NCBI GenBank assembly: GCA_022447095.1
Contig: JAKUUP010000003.1
Location: forward strand, 1 to 64,000
Direction of reading: 5' to 3'
DNA: 64,000 bases
Origin: Candidatus Thalassarchaeum betae
GTDB taxonomy: Archaea > Thermoplasmatota > Poseidoniia > Poseidoniales > Thalassarchaeaceae
Positions 18,484-27,419 of the stretch are shown piece by piece. The notes below the pieces were generated by a model. It worked only from the letters and a program-made list of their open reading frames with translations, was not told the origin of the DNA and did not search any database. A program made the translations under genes and the position numbers. Position 1 is the first letter of the stretch. Each line of letters starts with the position of its first letter.

Positions 18484-18549
18484 CCGAGGGGGGTTGTGCC
18501 TTAATCCTCTCAGCCACACCTTCAAGCATGAACGACGAGGGGGAGGAGC

Positions 18550-19473
18550 ATGAGGCGAGTGCATCTTGGTTTCCCGCCACTGAGAGTGGACAGAGGAGGC
18601 TCTTCCCTAGTTGTGGTAGGCACCTCGGGGGAACTTGTCAGGGTCGCCCCCGACTGTAGTCCGATGCATCCGGCTGTCAAGCCCTTCCCGGCCTCGATCA
18701 CAGGTGGTGCGATACTAGACGAGTTCTGGGTCGGCACGTGGGTCGAGCGTGAACTGCGGCAGGCTAGGATGGCCGCTCTACCTCTAGAGGGAGATTGGAG
18801 GGAAGGAGCAGGTAGGGAGTTCCTGAGGAGTTCGATTAACTCCGCAGGCGATGTAATGCCATCCTCATCGGTGTGGTCCAAGTTCCTAGATGCAGAACCT
18901 CTCGCTCTCTCCAGAGTCGGTGACGGCCTAGTATTCGCCACTCTGGGCAGGGGTGTTTACAGGATCGGTGTCGACGCGGAGGAGTTCTGGCGAGCGCCAT
19001 ATCCCGAATGGCCGAGGCTATCCAAGGTCGCATCCAGAGACGCCCTTGTCTCATCGAATGAGTCGGAAGAAGGGGTGGTGATGTGGTCCGAAGCCGGAGG
19101 GATGGTCATCCTCGACGGCGACGACGGCTCATCTCTGCTGAGTAGGGAGCTGGTGCTTCCAGACATACTGAACGATGTCAGGAGATCAGATGAAGGAGGG
19201 TGGTTGCTGATTCTGAGTGGCGGTGGAGTCGCCCTGCTGGAGAATCTGGAGTCCGAGCCGCGATTCGTTCGGACTCCCGGCCCGGTCTTGGATGCCGTGC
19301 ACGACGGCAGTCGTTGGAGATGGACTGGATGGCGCCATGACGGGGAGTTCCTTGATGGGGCACAGTCGCCTAGGTGCGCAGCAAGGGAAGAGGTTGGAGT
19401 CGCGCTGGTTGGCAATACGGTCCTGACGAACGACGGGACCTGGGATGATTACGGGTTGAATCACTCTGACTGA
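18550..19473 (+). CDS. Hypothetical protein, probable beta-propeller-like fold
   Basis: A 307-residue protein without a signal peptide or membrane segment. It has repeating strand patterns of the type GDGLVFATLGRGVYRIG, EEGVVMWSEAGGMVILDGDDG, GGWLLILSGGGVALLEN and GSRWRWTGWRHDGEFLD, each about 45 residues apart, suggesting a small propeller or WD-like scaffold. No catalytic motif is recognised. It diverges from dtdA, and its last 13 bp overlap the convergent rps27ae stop. The fold is inferred from the repeat spacing only. Confidence 0.7.
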   Translation: MRRVHLGFPPLRVDRGGSSLVVVGTSGELVRVAPDCSPMHPAVKPFPASITGGAILDEFWVGTWVERELRQARMAALPLEGDWREGAGREFLRSSINSAGDVMPSSSVWSKFLDAEPLALSRVGDGLVFATLGRGVYRIGVDAEEFWRAPYPEWPRLSKVASRDALVSSNESEEGVVMWSEAGGMVILDGDDGSSLLSRELVLPDILNDVRRSDEGGWLLILSGGGVALLENLESEPRFVRTPGPVLDAVHDGSRWRWTGWRHDGEFLDGAQSPRCAAREEVGVALVGNTVLTNDGTWDDYGLNHSD

Positions 19474-19637
19474 TTCCAGATGGTTTTTCCGCACTTGCCG
19501 CAGACCTTGCGGTCTTCGTGCACACCTAGAAAGACCCCTTCCTTGCAGTCGGGACAGAAATCGCCGCGTCGTACCAACTTGCCGTCCTCTACAGAGTACT
19601 TCGAGTGCTTGCCGTTGGGATTCGGTCCGTCGCCCAT
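19461..19637 (-). CDS. rps27ae: 30S ribosomal protein S27ae
   Basis: A 58-residue zinc-ribbon ribosomal protein of the small subunit. I translated it from the complement: MGDGPNPNGKHSKY, then CPDC and CGKC zinc pairs, ending KTIWNQSE. Its ATG (19637) overlaps the rps24e stop as TGATG, so the two are translationally coupled. The 3' end overlaps the convergent gene ending at 19473 by 13 bp. Gene order rpoE-spt4-rps24e-rps27ae is a classic archaeal cluster and confirms the call despite its small size. Confidence 0.92.
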   Translation of the reverse strand: MGDGPNPNGKHSKYSVEDGKLVRRGDFCPDCKEGVFLGVHEDRKVCGKCGKTIWNQSE

Positions 19638-20047
19638 CACTCATCACCGCCTTCTGATTGCTCTTCTGCTGCTGGCCCCTCAGCAGCCTCCTCGACCTGT
19701 TCTTCAACTGATTCTTCAGCGGGCTCTTCGACCGCTGGCTCGACTTTGGCTGGTTTGGCCTTGGGAGCCTTCTTCTCCCCACTGTGCCTTTGCTTGACGA
19801 AATCGTGCTCAAGAGCAGCCGACTCAGCGGTTCCGTAGACTAGAGCAAGGCCTGTGGTCTGGGGGCGGCCGAAACGAGTTTTGACCTCCTTGAGGAAAAC
19901 TAAGTTCTCCTTGGCTCCGGGCTCCGCCTTCGCGGCAGCTGCAACCATCTCCTTCAGGGACGGGGTCGGTGAGTTAGTGTGCTCCCACTGAAACCTAATC
20001 TCGACGCGGCCGAGAAGTGGGTTCTCCTTCCTATCGATGACTTCCAT
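19637..20047 (-). CDS. rps24e: 30S ribosomal protein S24e
   Basis: Small-subunit ribosomal protein. The first ~95 residues match S24e (MEVIDRKENPLLGR, TPSLKEMVAA, VKTRFGRPQTTGLALVYG). The last ~40 residues are an unusual low-complexity acidic tail (EEPAEESVEEQVEEAAEGP) beyond the usual archaeal S24e length, also seen on the surface-protein tails of this genome. Lies 12 bp after spt4 in the same operon. Confidence 0.94.
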   Translation of the reverse strand: MEVIDRKENPLLGRVEIRFQWEHTNSPTPSLKEMVAAAAKAEPGAKENLVFLKEVKTRFGRPQTTGLALVYGTAESAALEHDFVKQRHSGEKKAPKAKPAKVEPAVEEPAEESVEEQVEEAAEGPAAEEQSEGGDE

Positions 20048-20059
20048 TCGAATCCTTCC

Positions 20060-20278
20060 TTATCGGATATTGACCTTCAGGGCGTAGTTACCGGGCTGTG
20101 TGACGTTGAGTCTCTTGGCAACTTCTGAACGATTAGGGTGTAGAATTACTACAAAGCCCTGCCAGTCAGTGGTTACGGGGGCACTTGGGCAATGAGTACA
20201 CTGCGCTGGATCGTTCTTTTTCTCCGGCTCGGGCAGAATTCTGTTGCACTCGCCACAGGCGAAGGGTTGCTTGACCAT
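20060..20278 (-). CDS. spt4: Transcription elongation factor Spt4 (RNA polymerase subunit E'')
   Basis: A 72-residue zinc protein that pairs with Spt5 to keep the archaeal RNA polymerase clamp closed. Zinc ligands CGEC (residues 8-11) and CTHC are visible, followed by the C-terminal WQGFVVILHPNRSEVAKRL typical of Spt4. Start ATG at 20278 lies one base after the rpoE stop, so the genes are co-transcribed. Confidence 0.95.
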   Translation of the reverse strand: MVKQPFACGECNRILPEPEKKNDPAQCTHCPSAPVTTDWQGFVVILHPNRSEVAKRLNVTQPGNYALKVNIR

Positions 20279-20279
20279 T

Positions 20280-20834
20280 TCAGTCAGCCTCCTCTAACGA
20301 GTCGAAGGCACCGAGACCGTCCATCTTGCAGTTGAGGCCTATCTTGGAGGACCGAGGGTCGTTCTGGTTGATTGACTTCGAGACAATCCTCGAGCGGACA
20401 GGAGTCCCCTCTTCGAGGTACTTGCCACTCTGAGAACCCTCGATGCGCTTGTTTTGGATGCCGAGGCTGACTTGGACTGGCTCGTCAAGGATCTGAGACT
20501 TGTGGAGTAAAGCCTCGATAGGTCCAATCCTGACGAATGCTCCGTACTCCGATATCTCGGAAACGGCCCCATCGACGACCTCATTGTTTTCCATAGTGAA
20601 GATGAGTGCCTTGAATCGGACATTCTGGTATATCGCACCGTCGCCATGAATGATTCTGCCTCGATCCACGGCCTCGTGGTCGAACGTTAGCAGGGTGTAG
20701 TTCTCGTTCTCGTCAAAACGGCCCTCAAAAGCATCGTAGGCAAGCTCATCGATATGGTCCTCAAGTTTGCGTCCCGCTCGGATATATTCGGCGGGGATCC
20801 GTATGGTATCATCTCGGGTCACCAAACTGTACAT
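20280..20834 (-). CDS. rpoE: DNA-directed RNA polymerase subunit E' (Rpo7)
   Basis: Stalk subunit of archaeal RNA polymerase that binds nascent RNA. The 184-residue protein begins MYSLVTRDDTIRIPAEY and contains an S1-type OB domain (VVDGAVSEISEYGAFVRIGP) from about residue 80. The frame extends upstream to 20966 but that part (GREGNPLPPAGLGVGS) is not family sequence. First gene of the rpoE-spt4-rps24e-rps27ae operon; a TATA-like CTTATAC on the minus strand near 20956-20962 could drive it with a leader of about 100 nt. Confidence 0.93.
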   Translation of the reverse strand: MYSLVTRDDTIRIPAEYIRAGRKLEDHIDELAYDAFEGRFDENENYTLLTFDHEAVDRGRIIHGDGAIYQNVRFKALIFTMENNEVVDGAVSEISEYGAFVRIGPIEALLHKSQILDEPVQVSLGIQNKRIEGSQSGKYLEEGTPVRSRIVSKSINQNDPRSSKIGLNCKMDGLGAFDSLEEAD

Positions 20835-20993
20835 GGGTTTCTTCCTCCGCAACGAACCCACTCCGAGGCCGGCCGGAGGAAGGGGGTTTCCCTCCCGTCC
20901 CTCATCGGTCATGCCTCTGGAGGAGAGGTCCGTGCGCCCGGCGACCGACCCCCCCTGTATAAGCACAACGGATGCAAATGATGTTTCGGCTAC

Positions 20994-21038
20994 CCCTATA
21001 GGGCAGACAGACCATAGGTCTGTATGAGGGTATAGGGC
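20994..21038. promoter_or_regulatory. Palindromes in the divergent rpoE / surface-protein promoter region
   Basis: Contains the 10-bp palindrome CCCTATAGGG (20994-21003), a perfect inverted repeat ACAGACC-ATA-GGTCTGT (21007-21023), and two direct copies of TATAGGGC (20997-21004 and 21031-21038). The second copy is a plausible TATA-like element for the gene at 21078. The symmetry is seen directly; an operator role is inferred. Confidence 0.45.
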
Positions 21039-21077
21039 GAATGTTCAAGTGGATTCCGAAAGCCATCTCCTGTTCTG

Positions 21078-24000
21078 ATGGTAGCGAGCGCTTCGCATAG
21101 GAACCCCGCAAGGTTGCGTCAAGTTGCCCTCGGCGCAGCAATGATGCTGCTGATGTCACTGTCTCCGGTACTCGTCCAGTTCGATACACCTCTCAGGATG
21201 GAGTCGGGTGACGGAACCGGAGAGCCATGGGTCGACGGGGGTCAACCATGGCCGCAGTCAGGTAGGACTCCAGACAAGGTTGCGGACGTCCCGACGCACA
21301 GTCCTGACGGGGGTGCTGGCAACGGCACACCAAGTGATGCGCCAGAGTTGATGTCGGTTGTCGAGCCGTCAGTGAACTGGGTCTACGGCTCCTACTCGAC
21401 TGGCACAGATGCTCTAGCCACCCCGATTGCAGATCTGTCTGCATCTGTTTCCAAAGACGAGGATGCTTCAGAACGCTGTGGCGGCAGTTCGCTTTACAGC
21501 ATCCTTGTACAGACTGATTCAAATTCAGATCACACCTACTTAAGAATCGTCGAGGGCGAGGATGCCGACCTCGCATGGGAGATCGACTTGGGCTTGACAG
21601 AGTACGTGAAGGCGGCCCCGATGGTAGTCGATATCGATGACGACGGCATGCAAGAGGTTCTCGTCGCTTACGATGCCTCTGGAACCCTCTATCTCGATGC
21701 TTGGTCCCCTAGGCTTACCTGCTCGGTCACGGGCTGGTCCTCCGGGGGTCATGAGGGCGAGTTGCTATGGTCATGGAGCGACGATTCTCTGATGATTAGC
21801 AGCGATGTGGGGCCATACACATGGAGCGGTCTGGGTGGGCACAAACCAACAGCCCAGCCCCTTCTCGCTGACTTGGATTTGGATGGGGATGCTGAGGTCG
21901 TCATCGCAGCCATAGATGAGGTCTCTGAGGATCCCGTTGTAGTCGCACTGGGGCTATCCAATAGCGGGGCTACCGCGTTGTGGGACGCTACCTTGGACAA
22001 GGGCAGCCACCCTTCCGACCCAGCTTTCGCTCAGACCGACGAGACTACCGGATACGTTCTCCTGACAACTACCCAACACAACAACGGGGCGATGTGGGTA
22101 TGGAAACTGGATTCGACGAGCGGTGATTCCAGTTGGGACGGGCTTTCTCTGGCCAACTCCGATGGTGACACGGACGCGCCCCACGTCAGGTTGCCTGGGC
22201 CTGTGATAGCCAACCTAGACGACGACTCCGCCCCTGAGATGGTACTCACGATACCTACGGATATCGACGGTTACAACTCTGCCGATGGGGCGGAGTTCAT
22301 CGGAATGGAAATCGGGAACGGCGATGAGTTGTGGTCATTCGAGGCTTCAAACGGTTACGCCGACGCGCCTCCGGTGGTAATCGACACCGATGGCAACGGG
22401 GAGCATGACAGGGTCTGCTGGGTCACTTGGTCTCAGGAGACCACAGACAGACACGGCCATGCAGGCTGCCACGATGTAGGCGGCTCCAGTCCCGACCAAG
22501 CCTGGCAGAAGGCCCTTGAGCAGAGCAGTGGTCTGCCTAACGACGAGATTGCGGTCGCCCCGCCTACATGGATGGACATAGATGGCGACGGAAAGCAGGA
22601 GTTACTCGTCGCATACGGGCGCTCCCTGTGGGCCTTCGATGGCGATGACGGTTCATCATCCACAGTCTGGGGAGGAGCGCTTGAACTCAGCCACAGAACC
22701 TGGTCAGCCCCCGCCCTTGCCGATATCGACGGAGATGCCACTCTGGACATAGTTCTCGGAGACACTGTCATCTCGTTAGCGATGGCCGATGTCAGGCCAC
22801 TGCTTGACCAGCGGGGCATAGAATTCAGCCCCAGCGCGCCCGACCCGGGCGAGACGGTGACCGTGACCGCATTCTTCGAGAACTCGGGGACCGCGGACAC
22901 CGATGGCGAGACCAATGCACTGCTGTATGCCAACGGTGAGGAGATAGGGAGTTATGAGGCAGGGACAATGGAACCCTCCGACCCCACTGGCTCAGGAGTC
23001 TTCGAATCGTTCAGCATAGAGTGGAGTGGGCCCTTGGGCGAGCACACTTTCGAACTGGTCCTCGACCCCTATGGCAACATCACACAAACAAGGCATGACA
23101 ACGACGCCCAAACGACTACGCTATCTATCGTAGCCGCTTACAACGCCACCTTTGAGATTTCTACTGAACCTGTGAGAATAGACCCCGGGGGCAGCGCCCT
23201 TGCAACTCCAAATGTCCGTTCGACAGGAAGGTTAGCAGGAAGTTGGAGTCTTGCTGTCGACGACTCCGCTCTGCCGGAGGGCTGGACTTGGAGTGACGAG
23301 ACCAGCGGAGGCTTGAGCGGTGTCGGGATAGACGTCGATGGAGTATGGACTCCAAACCTCCGCATTCACGCCCCAACAGACGCCCTAGGATCCGATGCGG
23401 GTCACCTTGGCCTTACTCTGACTCTAGACGACGACCCGGACAACGTCAGCGTTTCCGCTACGCTGCCGATCGAGGCCAACAGGAGTCGCGGCCTCTCACT
23501 GCGCGGTCCGGACGGGACTGCGTCAAGCACGGGATACGGGCTGATCGGCACGGACGCCCATGCATGGATGCTGCTCCACAACCTCGGCAACGCCGCAGAG
23601 AACCAGATAACTATCTCGTGGGATAGCACTTCTTGGGGCTCCGACCTCAGACTTTACGATACTAATGGCGACGAGCAACCGGCACTGGCTCTGGGTCCGA
23701 ATGAGGTGATGATACTAACCGCGAGGTTGGCGGTGCCGGACGACGTGTTGCTCGGAGAATCGGTCTCCACTCCTCTCTCAATGTGCGTTGGTAATGGCGA
23801 GGAAGAGACGTGTCAGACAATATTCCTGACTTTCGAGGCCGCGGGTGTCGTTGCCGATGTGCACCAGCGGAGCGTGCCGGCACAGGGCCTCGAATGGGCT
23901 ATCTACGCTGATATGCCCATTGGAGTGACGCAACTGACTTGGTCGCTCGCAGACGCTGGTATGACTGTTCAAGGATGGTCCTGGAGCGCGACTGGCGACT

Positions 24001-26678
24001 TGTCGGTCGCCGGAGACACAATCATCATGACAGAACTGGTAGAATCTCAGGCCGTCGGGACTCTGGTCCTCGACCTGCCCGATGATGCTCCTCCAGCCTT
24101 CCACTCCTTCTCCGATGCCAGTGACCAATCATCGGACCATGTTCTGAGGCTCTCACTCGAAGTCTTGCAGATTCACAGGGCCTCACTGGTAGTTACCTCT
24201 CCGACCGAACAACCTCACTTGGTAGAGGTCAGTGAGGAGGCTCTGGTAATGGTCCGCCTCGAGAATCCTGGCAACGGGGACGACACTTATCACTTGACTT
24301 ACGGAATCCTCCTCGACGAGAACATTACTGAGGATCCGGGCGTGGAGGTTTCATTCTCCAATGACATGGTGTCCTTGAGCGCAGGCAGTCTGACCAACAT
24401 ACCTGTAGCCGTTACACTACCTGATACTACTCCTGCTCGTGCCCCCGTCAGTATCGAGATATACATGACCTCAATGGGGGACCAGTCGGTTAGTGACTCG
24501 GACGTCGTGATTCTAGAGGCTAGGCAGGATCACCGATGGAACATCACCGCGAGCGTCGGTGAATCTACTGCCGGCGGGCGCACCTTCGCCGTTGCTCCAG
24601 GAGGGATGCTCGAAGTGAGTGTTGATGCGCAAAACATCGGTAATCTGAACGACGACCTGACTCTGACAGTGAGTTATGAAGTCACCTTGACGGGCGTTGA
24701 CGGCTCACAAGGCTGGGACTCTCAGGGAGATGCGGCAGTCGACGTCGGAGTGAATCAGACTGCACTGATGACGGTCAACGCGACCGTACCTGCAGATGCA
24801 TGGAACGGCTCTACGATGCAAGTAACCGTCACCGCCGTTGCTCAAGATGAGGATGTAGGTTCGTTCACCTTCGGTATCGAGGTGACTCATGTGCCAGCTT
24901 GGTCGGCCTCGGCTGACCAGACCTACCTCGATATACACCCCAATGGCTCAAGCATAGAATTGACTGTGATTCAGCAAGGCAACTCCCCCACGATTCCATA
25001 TGCTACAGTGTGGGTGAGTGGCGAGAGCGGTTGGGATGTTTCCGTCCCCGGCGAGCTCCCCGTACTTTCCCCCGGTGAGACTGCTCCTATGATGCTCAAT
25101 ATCACCCCGCCAGATACAGCGCAACACGGCAGGTCGGTGGAACTACACGTCAAACTTAGAGAAGGTGATGGCAATGGAGAGACAGAGATTACTCTGCCTC
25201 TGCGTGTCGCCATCATCAACGACTTCAATCTGAGCGGACAGGGTCCTTGGTTCGTATCTGACGATGGTGGACATCCGCTCGCGGAACTTCAGAACCTCGG
25301 TAACGCCCCCACTACCATCACCCTGCAGGTCCTGAGCCTGCCCAACGGGTGGACCGTAGCCGGGCAAACCGAAGTCGTCCTCGGCGTCGATGAGATTAGA
25401 GGTGTTCCTCTAGAGGTGATTCCGGCTTCTGACTGGGACGGCAGCGTCCGGACCATACGCATCCTCGCCGAGGACGCTGTAGGGAACCAGCGTGAGGTCG
25501 CTCTAGACACTGAGCAGTCGCCGTACTCCTGGGCATCCTCTCCCGTGGTAGTGGTAATGATGGGTGACCATGCCTTGCTTCAGATTCACGGCACTACCTC
25601 TGCTTCCAGTGTCGTCGATTCCTCATCAGGACAGTTGCAATGGGACGATAGGGGCGGCTGGGCGTTGCCGGCGGTCGCCGGTGGCGATGGCTCCTTGAGC
25701 GTGGGTTCATCCAGCCTCGGCTACGTCGCCCATGTCGTCGAGCCGTCTCTCAGGTCTGCTGAGTGTAATATTCTCGGTAGTTTCGAAGAGGTGGTGGCAC
25801 ATTGTTCTATATTCAATGGGACGGAGGCATTCTCATACTCGATTCTCCTCATCGACGATCAGGGAGTGATGCTGGATTCCGCGTCCGGTCAGGTCTCTGC
25901 AGGCTCCTCTCATGGCCCAATCAACCTCAGCGCTGAGGGCTGGAGTCCGGAGCCGGGTAGCAGGACCCTGACTCTGAGACTGCTGGACGGGAGGGGTTTC
26001 CAGGTCGCTGTGGACGAGACGGACTTCCTAGTCAGAAGGAGTGATTGGAACATAGGCCTGGTGGAACTAGAGCTTGACGGAGAAGGTTCGAACCAGGAAG
26101 TCAAGGTCCTCACTCGAAGGACCAACCACCAACTACTGACTGATGCCGACTGCCATCTCGCGGTAGTCGCAGGAGAACATTCCTCAACTCATCTGGTAGA
26201 TTGGAGCAGCACATTGGCCCCCATCTTCAGAATTGATCGTCCCGATGTCGATGATGGCGTCGAGATCGTGGTGACCATCGGATGCGAGTTCCCATGGGAC
26301 CTAGATTCCGACTCAAGCGATAACGAGGCCAGACTGATTCTCTCGGGCGGATCTGTGGGGCCCTCGGGGTACGCCGACATGGGAATTGCGGTGACTGCAG
26401 CCCTGCTGGTGATTGGCGTATCTCTGGCTTTCGCATGGATGCTAAGGAGTCATCGAGAAGGCAAGGAACTCATGGAGATGGCCATGGCGGCTGCAGAAGA
26501 GAGAGCGGCCAAGAAGCGTATCGAACCGGAGTCTTCCGACGCCCCTGAGCCTTCCCAAATGGAACAGGATGAAGATGAAGAGGACGGAGAAGAGGAAGAT
26601 GGACCTGAACCCGAAATAGAGGATGAGCCTTTGGATGATTTCGAGACCAGACTCAAGCGGCTCATGCGAGAAGACTAG
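21078..26678 (+). CDS. Giant surface protein: FG-GAP propeller, CARDB/NEW3-like repeats, membrane anchor, acidic tail
   Basis: 1,866 residues. An N-terminal signal segment (VALGAAMMLLMSLSPVLVQF) is followed by at least six FG-GAP-like calcium loops about 50-70 residues apart (VVDIDDDGMQEVLVAYD, LLADLDLDGDAEVVIA, WMDIDGDGKQELLVAYG, ALADIDGDATLDIVLG), expected to fold as an integrin-like beta-propeller. From about residue 580 there is a CARDB-like module, then several Ig-like domains with the NPGNGDD / NIGNLND / NLGNAPT pattern. One membrane helix (IAVTAALLVIGVSLAFAWML) near residue 1775 is followed by a cytoplasmic helical segment (MAMAAAEERAAKKR) and a Glu/Asp tail. Probable cell-surface adhesion or scaffold protein; no enzyme motif. 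Ends 6 bp before the convergent sulfotransferase stop. Confidence 0.87.
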   Translation: MVASASHRNPARLRQVALGAAMMLLMSLSPVLVQFDTPLRMESGDGTGEPWVDGGQPWPQSGRTPDKVADVPTHSPDGGAGNGTPSDAPELMSVVEPSVNWVYGSYSTGTDALATPIADLSASVSKDEDASERCGGSSLYSILVQTDSNSDHTYLRIVEGEDADLAWEIDLGLTEYVKAAPMVVDIDDDGMQEVLVAYDASGTLYLDAWSPRLTCSVTGWSSGGHEGELLWSWSDDSLMISSDVGPYTWSGLGGHKPTAQPLLADLDLDGDAEVVIAAIDEVSEDPVVVALGLSNSGATALWDATLDKGSHPSDPAFAQTDETTGYVLLTTTQHNNGAMWVWKLDSTSGDSSWDGLSLANSDGDTDAPHVRLPGPVIANLDDDSAPEMVLTIPTDIDGYNSADGAEFIGMEIGNGDELWSFEASNGYADAPPVVIDTDGNGEHDRVCWVTWSQETTDRHGHAGCHDVGGSSPDQAWQKALEQSSGLPNDEIAVAPPTWMDIDGDGKQELLVAYGRSLWAFDGDDGSSSTVWGGALELSHRTWSAPALADIDGDATLDIVLGDTVISLAMADVRPLLDQRGIEFSPSAPDPGETVTVTAFFENSGTADTDGETNALLYANGEEIGSYEAGTMEPSDPTGSGVFESFSIEWSGPLGEHTFELVLDPYGNITQTRHDNDAQTTTLSIVAAYNATFEISTEPVRIDPGGSALATPNVRSTGRLAGSWSLAVDDSALPEGWTWSDETSGGLSGVGIDVDGVWTPNLRIHAPTDALGSDAGHLGLTLTLDDDPDNVSVSATLPIEANRSRGLSLRGPDGTASSTGYGLIGTDAHAWMLLHNLGNAAENQITISWDSTSWGSDLRLYDTNGDEQPALALGPNEVMILTARLAVPDDVLLGESVSTPLSMCVGNGEEETCQTIFLTFEAAGVVADVHQRSVPAQGLEWAIYADMPIGVTQLTWSLADAGMTVQGWSWSATGDLSVAGDTIIMTELVESQAVGTLVLDLPDDAPPAFHSFSDASDQSSDHVLRLSLEVLQIHRASLVVTSPTEQPHLVEVSEEALVMVRLENPGNGDDTYHLTYGILLDENITEDPGVEVSFSNDMVSLSAGSLTNIPVAVTLPDTTPARAPVSIEIYMTSMGDQSVSDSDVVILEARQDHRWNITASVGESTAGGRTFAVAPGGMLEVSVDAQNIGNLNDDLTLTVSYEVTLTGVDGSQGWDSQGDAAVDVGVNQTALMTVNATVPADAWNGSTMQVTVTAVAQDEDVGSFTFGIEVTHVPAWSASADQTYLDIHPNGSSIELTVIQQGNSPTIPYATVWVSGESGWDVSVPGELPVLSPGETAPMMLNITPPDTAQHGRSVELHVKLREGDGNGETEITLPLRVAIINDFNLSGQGPWFVSDDGGHPLAELQNLGNAPTTITLQVLSLPNGWTVAGQTEVVLGVDEIRGVPLEVIPASDWDGSVRTIRILAEDAVGNQREVALDTEQSPYSWASSPVVVVMMGDHALLQIHGTTSASSVVDSSSGQLQWDDRGGWALPAVAGGDGSLSVGSSSLGYVAHVVEPSLRSAECNILGSFEEVVAHCSIFNGTEAFSYSILLIDDQGVMLDSASGQVSAGSSHGPINLSAEGWSPEPGSRTLTLRLLDGRGFQVAVDETDFLVRRSDWNIGLVELELDGEGSNQEVKVLTRRTNHQLLTDADCHLAVVAGEHSSTHLVDWSSTLAPIFRIDRPDVDDGVEIVVTIGCEFPWDLDSDSSDNEARLILSGGSVGPSGYADMGIAVTAALLVIGVSLAFAWMLRSHREGKELMEMAMAAAEERAAKKRIEPESSDAPEPSQMEQDEDEEDGEEEDGPEPEIEDEPLDDFETRLKRLMRED

Positions 26679-26684
26679 TCCTCG

Positions 26685-27419
26685 CTATACCGCCAGTCTC
26701 AACTTGTGCATGCTCTCATACAGTGGCATAGCCAACTCGAGTATGTGCTCATGCTCGGGGGCCACCTCGTCAGAGCGAGGTCGGTACGGCGCAAAACCGG
26801 TCGAAGACCATACCGAATCGTACCAGTGCTCCCCCCATATTCCGTCGCACTCTCTCGGACCTGCTTCCCATGACAGCATACGCTCACTGAAGTCGATTTC
26901 CCACCGCTCGCAGAGGAGGCGTAGCATCTCTCTTGGATTCTCCAATATCTCCCTAGAGTCAATGATCGGAGGGGTGCTTCCCGAACTCTTAGAAACGTCC
27001 TGTATCAACTGCACCTGCTGAGGCAGTCCGGTAGACCACAGACTGACTTCGTCTGTTATCTTGGAAAGCGAGAGTAGGACCTCCTTCGGATTGCGTATCA
27101 AGAAGCAGTTAGACAGCGAACCGAGCCAGTCTGTGTCCATTCCCGGAAGTATATGGTGGCACATGTGCTTCTGATACCATATCGCCGCGCCGCCTGGAAT
27201 CTCACCCGTCAGGTAATCGACCACCTTGGCGGAATCGGACTCGTGATGCGCCATCACACTCTGTGAATCTGGGTGCTTGATTCCGGTCTGCTTCAGATAG
27301 TGGGCGTAAAGCGGCTCGTCTGTAGCGAAACAGTCCTGCCGGTTGTCGAACGAGTACATCATCGCAGTGGAAATGTTGCGTGGTCCCGACCACATCGCTA
27401 TTCTTACGCCGTCAGCCAC
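26685..27419 (-). CDS. Sulfotransferase family protein
   Basis: About 244 residues with the 5'-phosphosulfate loop WSGPRNISTAM near the N-terminus and a 3'-phosphate-binding candidate FLIRNPKEVLLSLSK, the layout of PAPS-dependent sulfotransferases. The acceptor is unknown. The frame is open from 27467, but a GTG at 27419, overlapping the upstream gene's TGA by 8 bases, places the P-loop about 10 residues in and suggests translational coupling. Third gene of the purC - aminotransferase - sulfotransferase operon. Confidence 0.8.
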   Translation of the reverse strand: MADGVRIAMWSGPRNISTAMMYSFDNRQDCFATDEPLYAHYLKQTGIKHPDSQSVMAHHESDSAKVVDYLTGEIPGGAAIWYQKHMCHHILPGMDTDWLGSLSNCFLIRNPKEVLLSLSKITDEVSLWSTGLPQQVQLIQDVSKSSGSTPPIIDSREILENPREMLRLLCERWEIDFSERMLSWEAGPRECDGIWGEHWYDSVWSSTGFAPYRPRSDEVAPEHEHILELAMPLYESMHKLRLAV

